Both the position numbers and the translations under genes were made by a program. A DNA stretch of 64,000 bases, from the NCBI GenBank assembly GCA_023265625.1, contig JAHFST010000001.1, forward strand, positions 1-64,000, written 5' to 3'. Within the stretch, counting starts at the first letter, position 1; every line of letters starts with the position of its first letter. This DNA is from Deltaproteobacteria bacterium (GTDB lineage: Bacteria > UBA10199 > JACPAL01 > JAHFST01). Shown here piece by piece: positions 8,135-15,314 of this stretch. A model generated the notes under the pieces. It saw only the letters and a program-made list of their open reading frames with translations, had not been told where the DNA came from and ran no database searches.

Positions 8135-8947
8135 ATGAAGTTGCGCAAAGCGGTCATCCCCTGTGCGGGATATGGCACCCGATTTCTCCCCATCACCAAG
8201 GTGATCCCCAAGGAGTTATTGCCCATCGGCAATAAGCCGGCGATTCATTACGTGGTCGAAGAGGCCGTGGCTGCGGGCATTGAAGAGATCATTTTGGTTT
8301 GCAACCAGGGTAAGCATGCCATCATTGATTACTTTCTCCCGAATCCATCTCTCAATGAATTTCTGGACAGTCGCAATAAAAAGGTAGAGCTCGCCCAACT
8401 CAAGCAGATCGAAGCCATGGCCCAGTTTCGCGTGGTGTATCAAGAACAACCGCGAGGCTTGGGAGATGCGGTGTTAGCGGCTCGTGAGGCGGTGGGGCAG
8501 GAGCCGTTTTTGGTCATCTTGCCGGACGATTTAATCGCCCATGAAATTTCCGGATCGCAGCAGTTGATCAATGCCTGTCAGGGTGGAAATTGGGGGATAT
8601 TGCTGGAGCGGGTTCCGATGGAGCGGGTTTCTGCTTATGGGGTGGTGCAGGGGCGAGAGACGAAAAAGGGGATTTTTCAGATTGAGGGGACGGTCGAAAA
8701 ACCAAGACCGGAGCAGGCCCCGTCTGATCTGACGATTATCGGACGGTATGTGTTTCCACCCGAGATTTTTTCTATGATTGCGTCAGCTAAGGTGGGGACG
8801 GGCGGAGAGATTCAGTTGACCGATGCGATCAACACCTTGGCCCAGGGGCGGCCCGGTTGTGGGGTGGTTTGTCAGGGCAGGCGGTTCGATGTGGGGACGC
8901 CTCAGGGGTTGCAGGAGGCAAATTTAAATTTTCAACTTCGCCCATAG
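8135..8947 (+). CDS. galU: UTP-glucose-1-phosphate uridylyltransferase
   Basis: 270 residues, near the usual bacterial GalU length. It converts glucose-1-phosphate and UTP to UDP-glucose in the cytoplasm. The nucleotide-binding signature 'CAGYGTRFLPITKVIPKE' (residues 10-27) is followed by 'LLPIG', the metal-binding region 'VILPDDL', and the sugar-binding 'EKPRPEQAP' and 'GTGGEIQLTDAI' regions, all in the expected order. It is read on the plus strand 20 bp after the repeat-protein gene and may share its transcript. Its last 16 bp overlap the end of the convergent cupin gene. UDP-glucose would feed the neighbouring GalE-like epimerase and the polysaccharide cluster. No clear Shine-Dalgarno sequence is seen. 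Confidence 0.93.
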   Translation: MKLRKAVIPCAGYGTRFLPITKVIPKELLPIGNKPAIHYVVEEAVAAGIEEIILVCNQGKHAIIDYFLPNPSLNEFLDSRNKKVELAQLKQIEAMAQFRVVYQEQPRGLGDAVLAAREAVGQEPFLVILPDDLIAHEISGSQQLINACQGGNWGILLERVPMERVSAYGVVQGRETKKGIFQIEGTVEKPRPEQAPSDLTIIGRYVFPPEIFSMIASAKVGTGGEIQLTDAINTLAQGRPGCGVVCQGRRFDVGTPQGLQEANLNFQLRP

Positions 8948-9288
8948 ATATCATCAAACCGTTCAATGTCATCTTCTCCCAGATAGGTGCCCGTTTGGAC
9001 CTCAATAATCACGAGCGGTGAAGAACCCGGATTTTCCAAACGGTGTTTTTCCCCCTTAGGAATAAAGGTGGACTGATTTTCCTGTAGGAAGGTCTCTTTG
9101 CCTCCGTTGGTAATTTTAGCCTGTCCCTCCACCACGACCCAATGCTCGGCCCGCTGTTGATGGCTCTGGAGGCTGAGCTTGTGCCCCGGATCCACGACAA
9201 TCCTTTTCACTTTGTAGTGAGCATCTTCCTCAAGCACAGTGTATTGCCCCCAAGGGCGAGGCACAGATGATTCAGGATTTTTTTTCAT
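8932..9288 (-). CDS. Stand-alone cupin of the type II mannose-6-phosphate isomerase family
   Basis: 118 residues equal to the C-terminal cupin of bifunctional ManC/AlgA proteins, without the guanylyltransferase domain. The opening 'RPWGQYTVLEED', the metal-ligand stretch 'SLQSHQQRAEHWVVVEG' and the later 'IPKGEKHRLEN' are characteristic. Predicted activity is interconversion of mannose-6-phosphate and fructose-6-phosphate. Short forms of this family are common in polysaccharide loci and some may have other roles. It is the last gene of the minus-strand run. Its ATG overlaps the TGA of the GalE-like gene by 4 bp, and its end overlaps the convergent galU by 16 bp. Confidence 0.85.
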   Translation of the reverse strand: MKKNPESSVPRPWGQYTVLEEDAHYKVKRIVVDPGHKLSLQSHQQRAEHWVVVEGQAKITNGGKETFLQENQSTFIPKGEKHRLENPGSSPLVIIEVQTGTYLGEDDIERFDDIYGRS

Positions 9289-10217
9289 GCGGGTGGATTA
9301 TCCTTGAACCAATCAACCGTTTTTTTCAAGCCTTCTGTTAAAGGGAGAGGGGGTAGCTTTTGCAAGGCACCTGATGTGAGGCAACTCCGTCGTGTTTCTC
9401 CGAGTTTTGCTGGGCCAAATTTAGGTCCTGTCATCGCGAGCGTAGCGTGGCGATCTCCCGTTAAAGAGATTAATTCCCGGGCCAAGGCGACGACGTCCGT
9501 CTCAATGCCAGTGCCAACATTGTAGATGCCTTGGCTATTGGGCTGAATGGCTTGCACATTGCAATGGACCACATCCCCCACAAAAACGTAGTCGCGAGTT
9601 TGTTTTCCATCCCCATTGACGATCGGTATTTCACCCTTGAGTAGCTTGCTCGTAAAAATGGCGATGACGCCCGCCTCACCCAGGGCGTTTTGCCTGGGGC
9701 CATAAACATTGGCGTAGCGCAGGGCCACAAAAGGGATTTGATACGTCCAGAAATAGAATTGCAGGTATTTTTCGATGGTTAGTTTGGTGATGCCATAGGG
9801 ACTCTGGGGTTCGGTGGGTTGGGTCTCATTGGCAGGGTAGCTCTGCTGTTCACCGTAGATGGCCCCGCCTGAAGAGGAAAAGATGATCTTTTTGACACGA
9901 TACTTCTGGCACATTGTGAGGAGATTGAGACTGCCAATGATATTGATGTTGGCATCAGCGACAGGATCTTCAACGGATTTTCTCACATCGATTTGGGCGG
10001 CCAGATGGTTGACTATGTCGGGCTTCTCGGCACGAAAAATTTCCTCGAGGTCGTTGGATGTGATGTCACTTTGATAAAACTTGGCGTCTTTAGGGAGATT
10101 CTTGTGGGAGCCAGTCGAGAGGTTATCCACGACCACCACGGCATGTCCCAATGCCAAATAAGCATCGACGACATGGGACCCAATGAAGCCGGCACCGCCC
10201 GTGACAAGGATTTTCAT
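9285..10217 (-). CDS. UDP-glucose 4-epimerase-like extended SDR, with a repeat-derived insertion
   Basis: 310 residues from ATG 10217 ('MKILVTGGAGFIGSHVVDAY'), the family's normal start; longer upstream in-frame starts would run into the NusG-like gene. NAD-binding GxxGxxG is at residues 7-13, followed by the catalytic Ser region 'FSSSGGAIYG' and the Tyr-Lys pair in 'PYGITK'. GalE and WbpP relatives epimerise UDP-hexoses or UDP-HexNAc at C4. Near the C-terminus the family-typical 'FGPAKLGETRRS' is preceded by 'LTGDRHATLAMTGPK', where homologues normally have no such segment. These codons carry a dispersed repeat (see 9430-9458). The frame is intact. It lies 15 bp downstream of the NusG-like gene. 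Confidence 0.85.
   Translation of the reverse strand: MKILVTGGAGFIGSHVVDAYLALGHAVVVVDNLSTGSHKNLPKDAKFYQSDITSNDLEEIFRAEKPDIVNHLAAQIDVRKSVEDPVADANINIIGSLNLLTMCQKYRVKKIIFSSSGGAIYGEQQSYPANETQPTEPQSPYGITKLTIEKYLQFYFWTYQIPFVALRYANVYGPRQNALGEAGVIAIFTSKLLKGEIPIVNGDGKQTRDYVFVGDVVHCNVQAIQPNSQGIYNVGTGIETDVVALARELISLTGDRHATLAMTGPKFGPAKLGETRRSCLTSGALQKLPPLPLTEGLKKTVDWFKDNPPA
9430..9458. repeat. Dispersed palindromic-type repeat inserted in the epimerase coding sequence
   Basis: The stretch GTCATCGCGAGCGTAGCGTG and following bases looks like a widespread class of short bacterial repeats beginning GTCATTGCGAG or GTCATCGCGAG, which usually lie between genes. Here it has ATCGC (9433-9437) and GCGAT (9450-9454) as outer stem arms and is translated in frame as part of 'DRHATLAMTG', a peptide typical of such repeats read on the complementary strand. 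I saw no second copy in the window, so identification rests on recognition of the class. Confidence 0.55.
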
Positions 10218-10231
10218 GGAGGATAAGTTGG

Positions 10232-10744
10232 TTAGGCGACTTTTTCTAGGTCGCGGTATTTGACAACGGCCCGACAACTTCCTTGGAGCCACTTAAATAA
10301 AACTTTAACGCGGCCTGTTTCTGGCATATTCTTTTCAATAATTCCTATTAAATCTTTCAATATGCCCTTTTTGACCATCACTTCATCGCCATCTTTATAA
10401 AGCAGCTTTTGTTCCAAGAGTCCATCATCTTTGGTATGTTCCATCAGGGTACTCATCACCACCTCAGAGATGGGCTGTGGACCTTCCACATCGCCTAAGA
10501 TGCGACTCACCCCGCGGGTGTAATGAATGAGGCGATGATTTTTGGGTAAGGTCAGATCGGCTTGGATGAACAGGTAAGACGGGAAGAGGGGTTTTGTGGT
10601 GAAGGGATTCGCGACGTGTTCCGTTTGGCGTGCGGAAAAACTTCTAATTTTTGGCAAAAAAACCGAAAAAGGCACCCGCTGCAATTGTTGTTTGACGCGT
10701 TCTTCCTGCTTTGGCTTTGTCTTGATCACATACCAATAACTCAT
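10232..10744 (-). CDS. NusG-family specialised elongation factor (RfaH/UpxY/LoaP type)
   Basis: 170 residues from ATG 10744 ('MSYWYVIKTKPKQEERVKQQ'); upstream in-frame TTG starts add an atypical tail. The N-terminal NGN domain (about 1-105) has 'WYVIKTKPKQEE' and 'PLFPSYLFIQ', the pattern of NusG paralogues. The C-terminal KOW domain (about 120-165) includes 'GDEVMVKKGILKDLIGIIE'. Such paralogues load onto RNA polymerase at specific loci and suppress pausing and termination through long polysaccharide operons. It lies near the downstream end of the minus-strand run rather than at its head, and is followed 15 bp later by the GalE-like gene. A promoter of its own in 10745-11019 seems likely. 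Confidence 0.88.
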   Translation of the reverse strand: MSYWYVIKTKPKQEERVKQQLQRVPFSVFLPKIRSFSARQTEHVANPFTTKPLFPSYLFIQADLTLPKNHRLIHYTRGVSRILGDVEGPQPISEVVMSTLMEHTKDDGLLEQKLLYKDGDEVMVKKGILKDLIGIIEKNMPETGRVKVLFKWLQGSCRAVVKYRDLEKVA

Positions 10745-10797
10745 AAAGCGCAAACCCCCAACCAGCCCCCTCTGTAGACCATTTCCTACAGGCGATG

Positions 10798-10995
10798 TCA
10801 ATTCTCAATCCCCACCTCCTGCCAGCCTGCCTGGACGGCCTTTTGCTCGAGGCTACCCTTGCCAAAGAGGTTTTTGGCGACTGTGGCCATGGCCTGGGCG
10901 GCTTCTTGAAAGGAGGTTTGTGTCTTGAGCTGGTCGCGGAGGGCTGAGGTGGGGTGGGAGGATACAGAAGATAGGACAAGGATGGGGAGATTGTC
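10798..10995 (-). pseudogene. Possible gene remnant upstream of the NusG-like gene
   Basis: Between the WbpM-like gene and the NusG-like gene, one minus-strand frame is open from 10995 to TGA at 10798-10800 (65 codons) but has no start before an internal ATG. Its reading, with segments such as 'AAQAMATVAKNLFGKGSLEQ' and 'VQAGWQEVGIEN', is composed like a real helical protein C-terminus rather than random sequence. I do not recognise the family. It may be the 3' remnant of a gene lost when modules were exchanged. A longer overlapping reading frame in another phase is proline- and arginine-rich and looks spurious. Confidence 0.4.
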
Positions 10996-11019
10996 TTAGA
11001 GTCATAGGTGGCTTCTCGG

Positions 11020-12852
11020 TTACTTCTGGATGGTACGAAAACTGACAATATTTGAACTGGCACTAGGTGTTGCCGGCAGATCCGCATGAGCAAACTCCGG
11101 AACTAAGCTCTTTATTGTCTCCAGCAAGCCGGTTCGATCCTGGTGCTCGGCATCTTCCAGTAGGGATTCGATGTGTCGAGTCAGCTTCTCCCATTCCATA
11201 AAGGTGGCATGACCGATCGTAATATTTTCGTATTGAGTTTTTTTCTCAGCCTCATCGTGTAACAGCTCTTCGTACAATTTTTCTCCCGCCCTAAGCCCGG
11301 TATACTCAATTTTAATGTCTTCATGAGGCTTCCGACCCGACAAGAAGATCAGATCTTCCGCCATGTCAGCAATGCAAATGGGCTTACCCATGTTAAGGAT
11401 AAATATTTCACCACCATTCCCAATACTTCCAGCCTGCATAACCAGCTGGACGGCCTCTGGAATAAGCATGAAGTAACGTGTCACATCCGGATGCGTGACG
11501 GTGACAGGCCCGCCGCTCCTAATTTGTTCAAGAAACTTTGGAATCACGCTTCCGGAGCTACCTAAGACATTCCCAAAACGCACAGAAATGTACTCCGTTT
11601 TATTTCTATTATTCAGATTTTGAATTAATAATTCGCAAATACGCTTACTGGCTCCCATGATACTTGTCGGTCGCACGGCCTTATCGGTCGAAATAAGCAC
11701 AAACTTAAACACGCCATGCTTTGCCGAGAGCTCGGCAACATTCCTTGTGCCTTTGACATTATTGATGATTCCTTCGAAGGGATTCTCTTCAACAATAGGA
11801 ACATGCTTATAGGCGGCGGCATGAAAAACGATTTCAGGCTTTTCCATTTCAAAGCATTTATTTAATGAGGTCTGTTCCAGGACATTCAGCAGGACAAATC
11901 GCACACTGTCTGGATAATTCAGCTCTTCTTGCAATGAATAAAGATTGAATTCCGAGTGATCGACTAAAACAAGCTTCCGCACTCCAAAACGGAGGCACTG
12001 ACGAGCAATTTCCGAGCCAATAGAGCCGCCGGCTCCCGTGATGAGGATCGTTTTATTCTGAATAAACCGCCTAATTTGTTGAGCGTCAAGATCCTTAGGC
12101 TCTCGACGCAGTAGGTCGGCAATGTCAATATTCTTGATATCAACATCCTTCAGTAGCATGTCAGGGAAGCTTGGGACAATGCGGCAGGATATCTCATTTT
12201 TTCGACAGAGCTTAGTAATGAACCTTACGGTGTCACCCTCTAGAGAAGATATCGCGATAATGAGTTCCGACATATTCTCTTTGGCAATAATTGATGCCAA
12301 GTCACTGATGGGACCGTATATTGGAAAATTATGCAACCTCTTGCTAATCTTTTTAGGGTCATCATCGATAAATCCAACCATTTGATATTCTTCAGGATTT
12401 CTCAATAATTTTCGAACAACGTCTTCCCCTAGATCACCCGCTCCATAAATAAGAACCTTTTTCAGCCCAATAGGTTGCCTGGCTTCTGACAAGTATCGAG
12501 GTGTAAAACGAATCAATCCCACAAAAAATGTTGTGAAAAGAAAATCCATCGCAAAGAAACCTAGGTTGAAGCTCGTTAGTTCCAGAAATTTGCTTGCAAT
12601 TATCCAGGTCAGAGATGAAAGAAGACTTGCCTTAATGATGATAACGGCCAATGGAAGCCCAGCAAATCGTAGAATAGCTCTGTAAAGGCCATGATAGGCA
12701 AAGAGTAGAATTTTGGTTGCAAGAAAAAGAATGCTGACTATTACAATGGATCTTGTTTCTACGTGAAACCAATAAGAAGAAAGCAAAAAAGAAAGCGTTA
12801 GAAGGATAAAGTCCGCACCAAATAATCCAAAAAAAATGACACGATTTTTCAT
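11020..12852 (-). CDS. WbpM/CapD/FlaA1-family membrane nucleotide-sugar 4,6-dehydratase
   Basis: 610 residues from ATG 12852 ('MKNRVIFFGLFGADFILL'). Four N-terminal membrane helices (to about residue 125) are followed by a first Rossmann domain ('YGAGDLGEDVVRKLL', about 135-150) and a catalytic SDR domain ('ITGAGGSIGSEIARQ', about 272). The active site reads 'STDKAVRPTSIMGASK': Met replaces the usual SDR Tyr, with Lys four residues later, as in the WbpM class. Expected reaction: UDP-GlcNAc to UDP-4-keto-6-deoxy-GlcNAc, the precursor of QuiNAc, FucNAc or bacillosamine-type sugars. This fits the PglC-type transferase two genes upstream. Full length, no defect seen. Confidence 0.92.
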   Translation of the reverse strand: MKNRVIFFGLFGADFILLTLSFLLSSYWFHVETRSIVIVSILFLATKILLFAYHGLYRAILRFAGLPLAVIIIKASLLSSLTWIIASKFLELTSFNLGFFAMDFLFTTFFVGLIRFTPRYLSEARQPIGLKKVLIYGAGDLGEDVVRKLLRNPEEYQMVGFIDDDPKKISKRLHNFPIYGPISDLASIIAKENMSELIIAISSLEGDTVRFITKLCRKNEISCRIVPSFPDMLLKDVDIKNIDIADLLRREPKDLDAQQIRRFIQNKTILITGAGGSIGSEIARQCLRFGVRKLVLVDHSEFNLYSLQEELNYPDSVRFVLLNVLEQTSLNKCFEMEKPEIVFHAAAYKHVPIVEENPFEGIINNVKGTRNVAELSAKHGVFKFVLISTDKAVRPTSIMGASKRICELLIQNLNNRNKTEYISVRFGNVLGSSGSVIPKFLEQIRSGGPVTVTHPDVTRYFMLIPEAVQLVMQAGSIGNGGEIFILNMGKPICIADMAEDLIFLSGRKPHEDIKIEYTGLRAGEKLYEELLHDEAEKKTQYENITIGHATFMEWEKLTRHIESLLEDAEHQDRTGLLETIKSLVPEFAHADLPATPSASSNIVSFRTIQK

Positions 12853-12965
12853 TGAGATAGGGATGCTACAGCGATCATATGGGTATGACAAATGGTATTT
12901 TTATAGGTAATCTCCAGCGTTTTGGTGAGTACAAAGCGCAATCGCTGGTGATAGGAATCTCCATT

Positions 12966-13805
12966 TCAGCTTTTAACTTTCTGGTAGGAGGTTACCAAAT
13001 ATTGGCCGTTACTAAATTGCAATACAAAACCATTTTTTGGAATAACCTTTCCATTACATAAGATTTGCCCAGACCAAATAACAATTTTTTCATTTTCTTT
13101 CTCAAGAAACGCTCCTGGATAAGGATGGGTGGATGCCCTTACTAAACGATCAACTTGCTCGATTGTCATTTGTTCGTTCAATTTTCCATCATCAGGTGTT
13201 CTTTCGTCCCAGTAGGTAGCTTTACTCTCATCCTGTTTTATTGTCTTTGCCGTATCGGAAATTAACTTTGGAAAAATATTGCCAATTAACCATCCATGGG
13301 CAGAGTTTATTTTTTTGTAAAGTGTAGTAGCTGTTTCACCCAAACGAATAGGAACGATCTTTTGTCCAAAAATTTCTCCAGTATCAACAGTCTCGTCTAG
13401 CTTAAACATGCTTACACCTGTTTTTTTGAGATCCTTGATAATAGCCCAAGGGATTGCAGCCCTCCCTCTACCTTCGGGCAACAAGCTTGGATGTATGCCA
13501 ATGCACCCCATTTTAGGAGCGCTAATAACTTCTCTTGATGCTATTTGTGACCAGCCAATTATAAACAACCAATCTAACTCATGCTCATTAACCGAGCGAA
13601 TCACTTCTATATCATTAATGTGATTAACTTTGAGTAAGCAAATATTGTGTTTTCTAGAGAAATTGTCTAAATAAATTCTACCCGACTTCTTTTTATGTTT
13701 ATGATCGTGAAGTGTAATTAGAAGGTCTAATTCTCCTCCAATTTGATAAATTTTTTTAATACATACAAGACCCAATTGTACACAGGTTACGAATCCGAAT
13801 TTCAT
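12966..13805 (-). CDS. Sugar N-formyltransferase-like protein (formyl-THF family), altered active site
   Basis: 279 residues. The formyltransferase domain (about 1-170) holds 'GIHPSLLPEGRGRA' (103-116) and 'DETVDTGEIFG', with His105 and Asp141 matching the catalytic His and Asp of Fmt and ArnA. The third catalytic residue, Asn two positions before the His, is Gly103 here. A C-terminal beta domain (about 200-279) resembles the Fmt C-terminal fold. Beside the PglC-type transferase and PIG-L deacetylase, the role is probably N-formylation of an amino sugar with N10-formyltetrahydrofolate. Deacetylation followed by formylation is a sensible order. Another acyl transfer is possible given the Asn change. 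Confidence 0.75.
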   Translation of the reverse strand: MKFGFVTCVQLGLVCIKKIYQIGGELDLLITLHDHKHKKKSGRIYLDNFSRKHNICLLKVNHINDIEVIRSVNEHELDWLFIIGWSQIASREVISAPKMGCIGIHPSLLPEGRGRAAIPWAIIKDLKKTGVSMFKLDETVDTGEIFGQKIVPIRLGETATTLYKKINSAHGWLIGNIFPKLISDTAKTIKQDESKATYWDERTPDDGKLNEQMTIEQVDRLVRASTHPYPGAFLEKENEKIVIWSGQILCNGKVIPKNGFVLQFSNGQYLVTSYQKVKS

Positions 13806-13815
13806 AGTCTATCTT

Positions 13816-14385
13816 TTAATATGTGGGAGGTCTTTTGGTGAGGTAGAGAAAGGTCTTTAGAATAATTTTTACGTCCGACAAAAAAGAAATATTTTCAGCA
13901 TATTTACCATCGAATGAAGCTTTTTCTTCATCAGGCATGAAGTTATATGAATTTATTTGTGCTAACCCGGTTAGGCCTGGTCTACAGTATAAAGATTTGT
14001 TACCTCTTCTAAGTTTCGTTAAATGTTCTTGAGTAGGAAGCGATGGCCTATAGCCAACTATGCTCATATCGCCTCTTAAAATATTGAACAATTGAGGTAA
14101 TTCATCAATATTTGTTCTACGTATGATTTTGCCAAAAAAAGTTACTCTAATTTTCTTCGCTTCAACTGACGGCACGTTAGCGGCCTTGACTGGCATGCTT
14201 CTAAATTTTAACATCAAAAAAGTTTTTTCATTTTTACCAACTCTCAATTGTTTAAATATTACTGGTCCAAAATCTTGCATAAAAATGACAATCGCCGTCA
14301 AAAATAGAACAGGTGATAATACAATAATAGCGGCCACTGAAAGTATGATATCGAGCGATCTTTTAAAATAATAATAATACACCAT
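13816..14385 (-). CDS. PglC-type polyprenol-phosphate sugar-phosphate transferase
   Basis: 189 residues, the size of minimal monotopic phosphoglycosyl transferases. One N-terminal hydrophobic re-entrant segment (about 8-35) is followed by 'KFRSM' (60-64), the catalytic Asp94-Glu95 dyad in 'NIDELPQLFNILRGDMS', and 'RPGLTG' (135-140). The enzyme moves a phospho-sugar from its UDP form to undecaprenyl phosphate at the inner membrane, starting repeat-unit assembly. The nearby WbpM-like dehydratase suggests a 2-acetamido-2,6-dideoxy or diamino sugar as first residue. It lies 2 bp after the deacetylase gene and 10 bp before the formyltransferase gene, an operon. Confidence 0.9.
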   Translation of the reverse strand: MVYYYYFKRSLDIILSVAAIIVLSPVLFLTAIVIFMQDFGPVIFKQLRVGKNEKTFLMLKFRSMPVKAANVPSVEAKKIRVTFFGKIIRRTNIDELPQLFNILRGDMSIVGYRPSLPTQEHLTKLRRGNKSLYCRPGLTGLAQINSYNFMPDEEKASFDGKYAENISFLSDVKIILKTFLYLTKRPPTY

Positions 14386-14387
14386 CC

Positions 14388-15083
14388 CTATATGGATAAG
14401 GCCTGATAGGCTGTTTGGAATGCCTCGGCGTAAATCATTCCCGATTGTCCCCCGCGATAGGCAGCCAGACTTTTTATAACTTCCCGGGACCGTGGGTGAG
14501 GAAATGCTCTCATTACACCCTTATATGATTCAATCGCTCTAATCTTAATCTCCAGATACGTTTTGCCTATTTCAAAAAAAGTATTAGCTTGGAAAGAACT
14601 ATTTTCGGTAGGAAATGCCCAGTCAGTTGAAGATAAAACCTCCATAAAATATAATCCTTTAAGTTTTGTTGTGGTCTTACGCTGACACAATCTTGCAGCG
14701 GCTTGGCACGCTTTGGATGTGTGATAATGGTCATTATTGAGATCGTTTGGATGATGTGTAAAAATATAAGTTGGCTTTAATTTCTCGATAACGCTTTCTA
14801 TAAATTGAACTAATTCCAAGTGAGGCACTGTGTTAAATTTTATATTTGGGAAATCTCCTAAAATTGGAGGCTGGCAGCCCATTATTTTTTGAGCAATTAT
14901 AGTTTGTTGTCTTAGTACGTTGACTGTTGGTCTGTCCCGTCTGGCATCTACTTCACCCGCTAACATGCAATTATAAATCTGGTAACCATCTGCGCTATAT
15001 TTAGCCGCGGTTGCTCCGAACCCTAACGCCTCATCATCAGGATGAGCGGTGACAGAAAGAATGATCGGCTTACTCATTTTCAT
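14388..15083 (-). CDS. PIG-L/LmbE-family N-deacetylase
   Basis: 231 residues. Zinc-binding 'HPDDE' is at residues 14-18, with the second histidine cluster in 'THHPNDLNNDHYHTS' (about 110-124). Family members remove N-acetyl groups from GlcNAc-type sugars on lipid or small-molecule carriers. With a formyltransferase and PglC-type transferase immediately downstream, the likely task is exposing an amine on a sugar for new acylation. The start could be ATG 15083 or the ATG two codons later; both precede the conserved core. It opens a small transcription unit after a 231-bp gap. Confidence 0.85.
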   Translation of the reverse strand: MKMSKPIILSVTAHPDDEALGFGATAAKYSADGYQIYNCMLAGEVDARRDRPTVNVLRQQTIIAQKIMGCQPPILGDFPNIKFNTVPHLELVQFIESVIEKLKPTYIFTHHPNDLNNDHYHTSKACQAAARLCQRKTTTKLKGLYFMEVLSSTDWAFPTENSSFQANTFFEIGKTYLEIKIRAIESYKGVMRAFPHPRSREVIKSLAAYRGGQSGMIYAEAFQTAYQALSI

Positions 15084-15314
15084 ACTAATTGAAGAACTCT
15101 ACTAATATCTGTCGTTTACATGGACACCGCTTTGGGATGTTTTTCAAAAACGACACCCGTATTCCCTTCTAGGGAGGATACGCTCAAAAACAACTACATA
15201 ACTACTAATGAACTCCTCGTTTGGCAATAAGATAAAAATTAAAAAGAAAAATATAACTGGCAATTTGGATATGATTACGTGCCATATTGATCGCCTTGAC
15301 CCTTTTTACACATT
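15084..15314. other. 231-bp gap between two gene modules, with hairpins
   Basis: No coding frame is credible here. It contains an imperfect hairpin (GTAT-TCCC at 15159-15166 against GGGA, bulge GG, ATAC at 15172-15181). Next to it is the perfect 13-bp palindrome GTTTTTCAAAAAC (15139-15151), which gives a T-run on the minus strand downstream of the hairpin. This could be a weak terminator ending the GT4 transcript. A promoter for the deacetylase-PglC-formyltransferase set would also be expected here, but I cannot point to convincing hexamers. Confidence 0.35.

Noticed and set aside
9433-9454. Dyad in the epimerase gene considered as an intrinsic terminator
   Set aside because: It lies inside a conserved coding frame and no T-run follows on either strand.
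10644-11093. 149-codon minus-strand frame across the start of the NusG-like gene
   Set aside because: Proline/arginine/serine-rich, overlaps the better supported NusG frame and the end of the WbpM-like gene; another phase reads more like protein.
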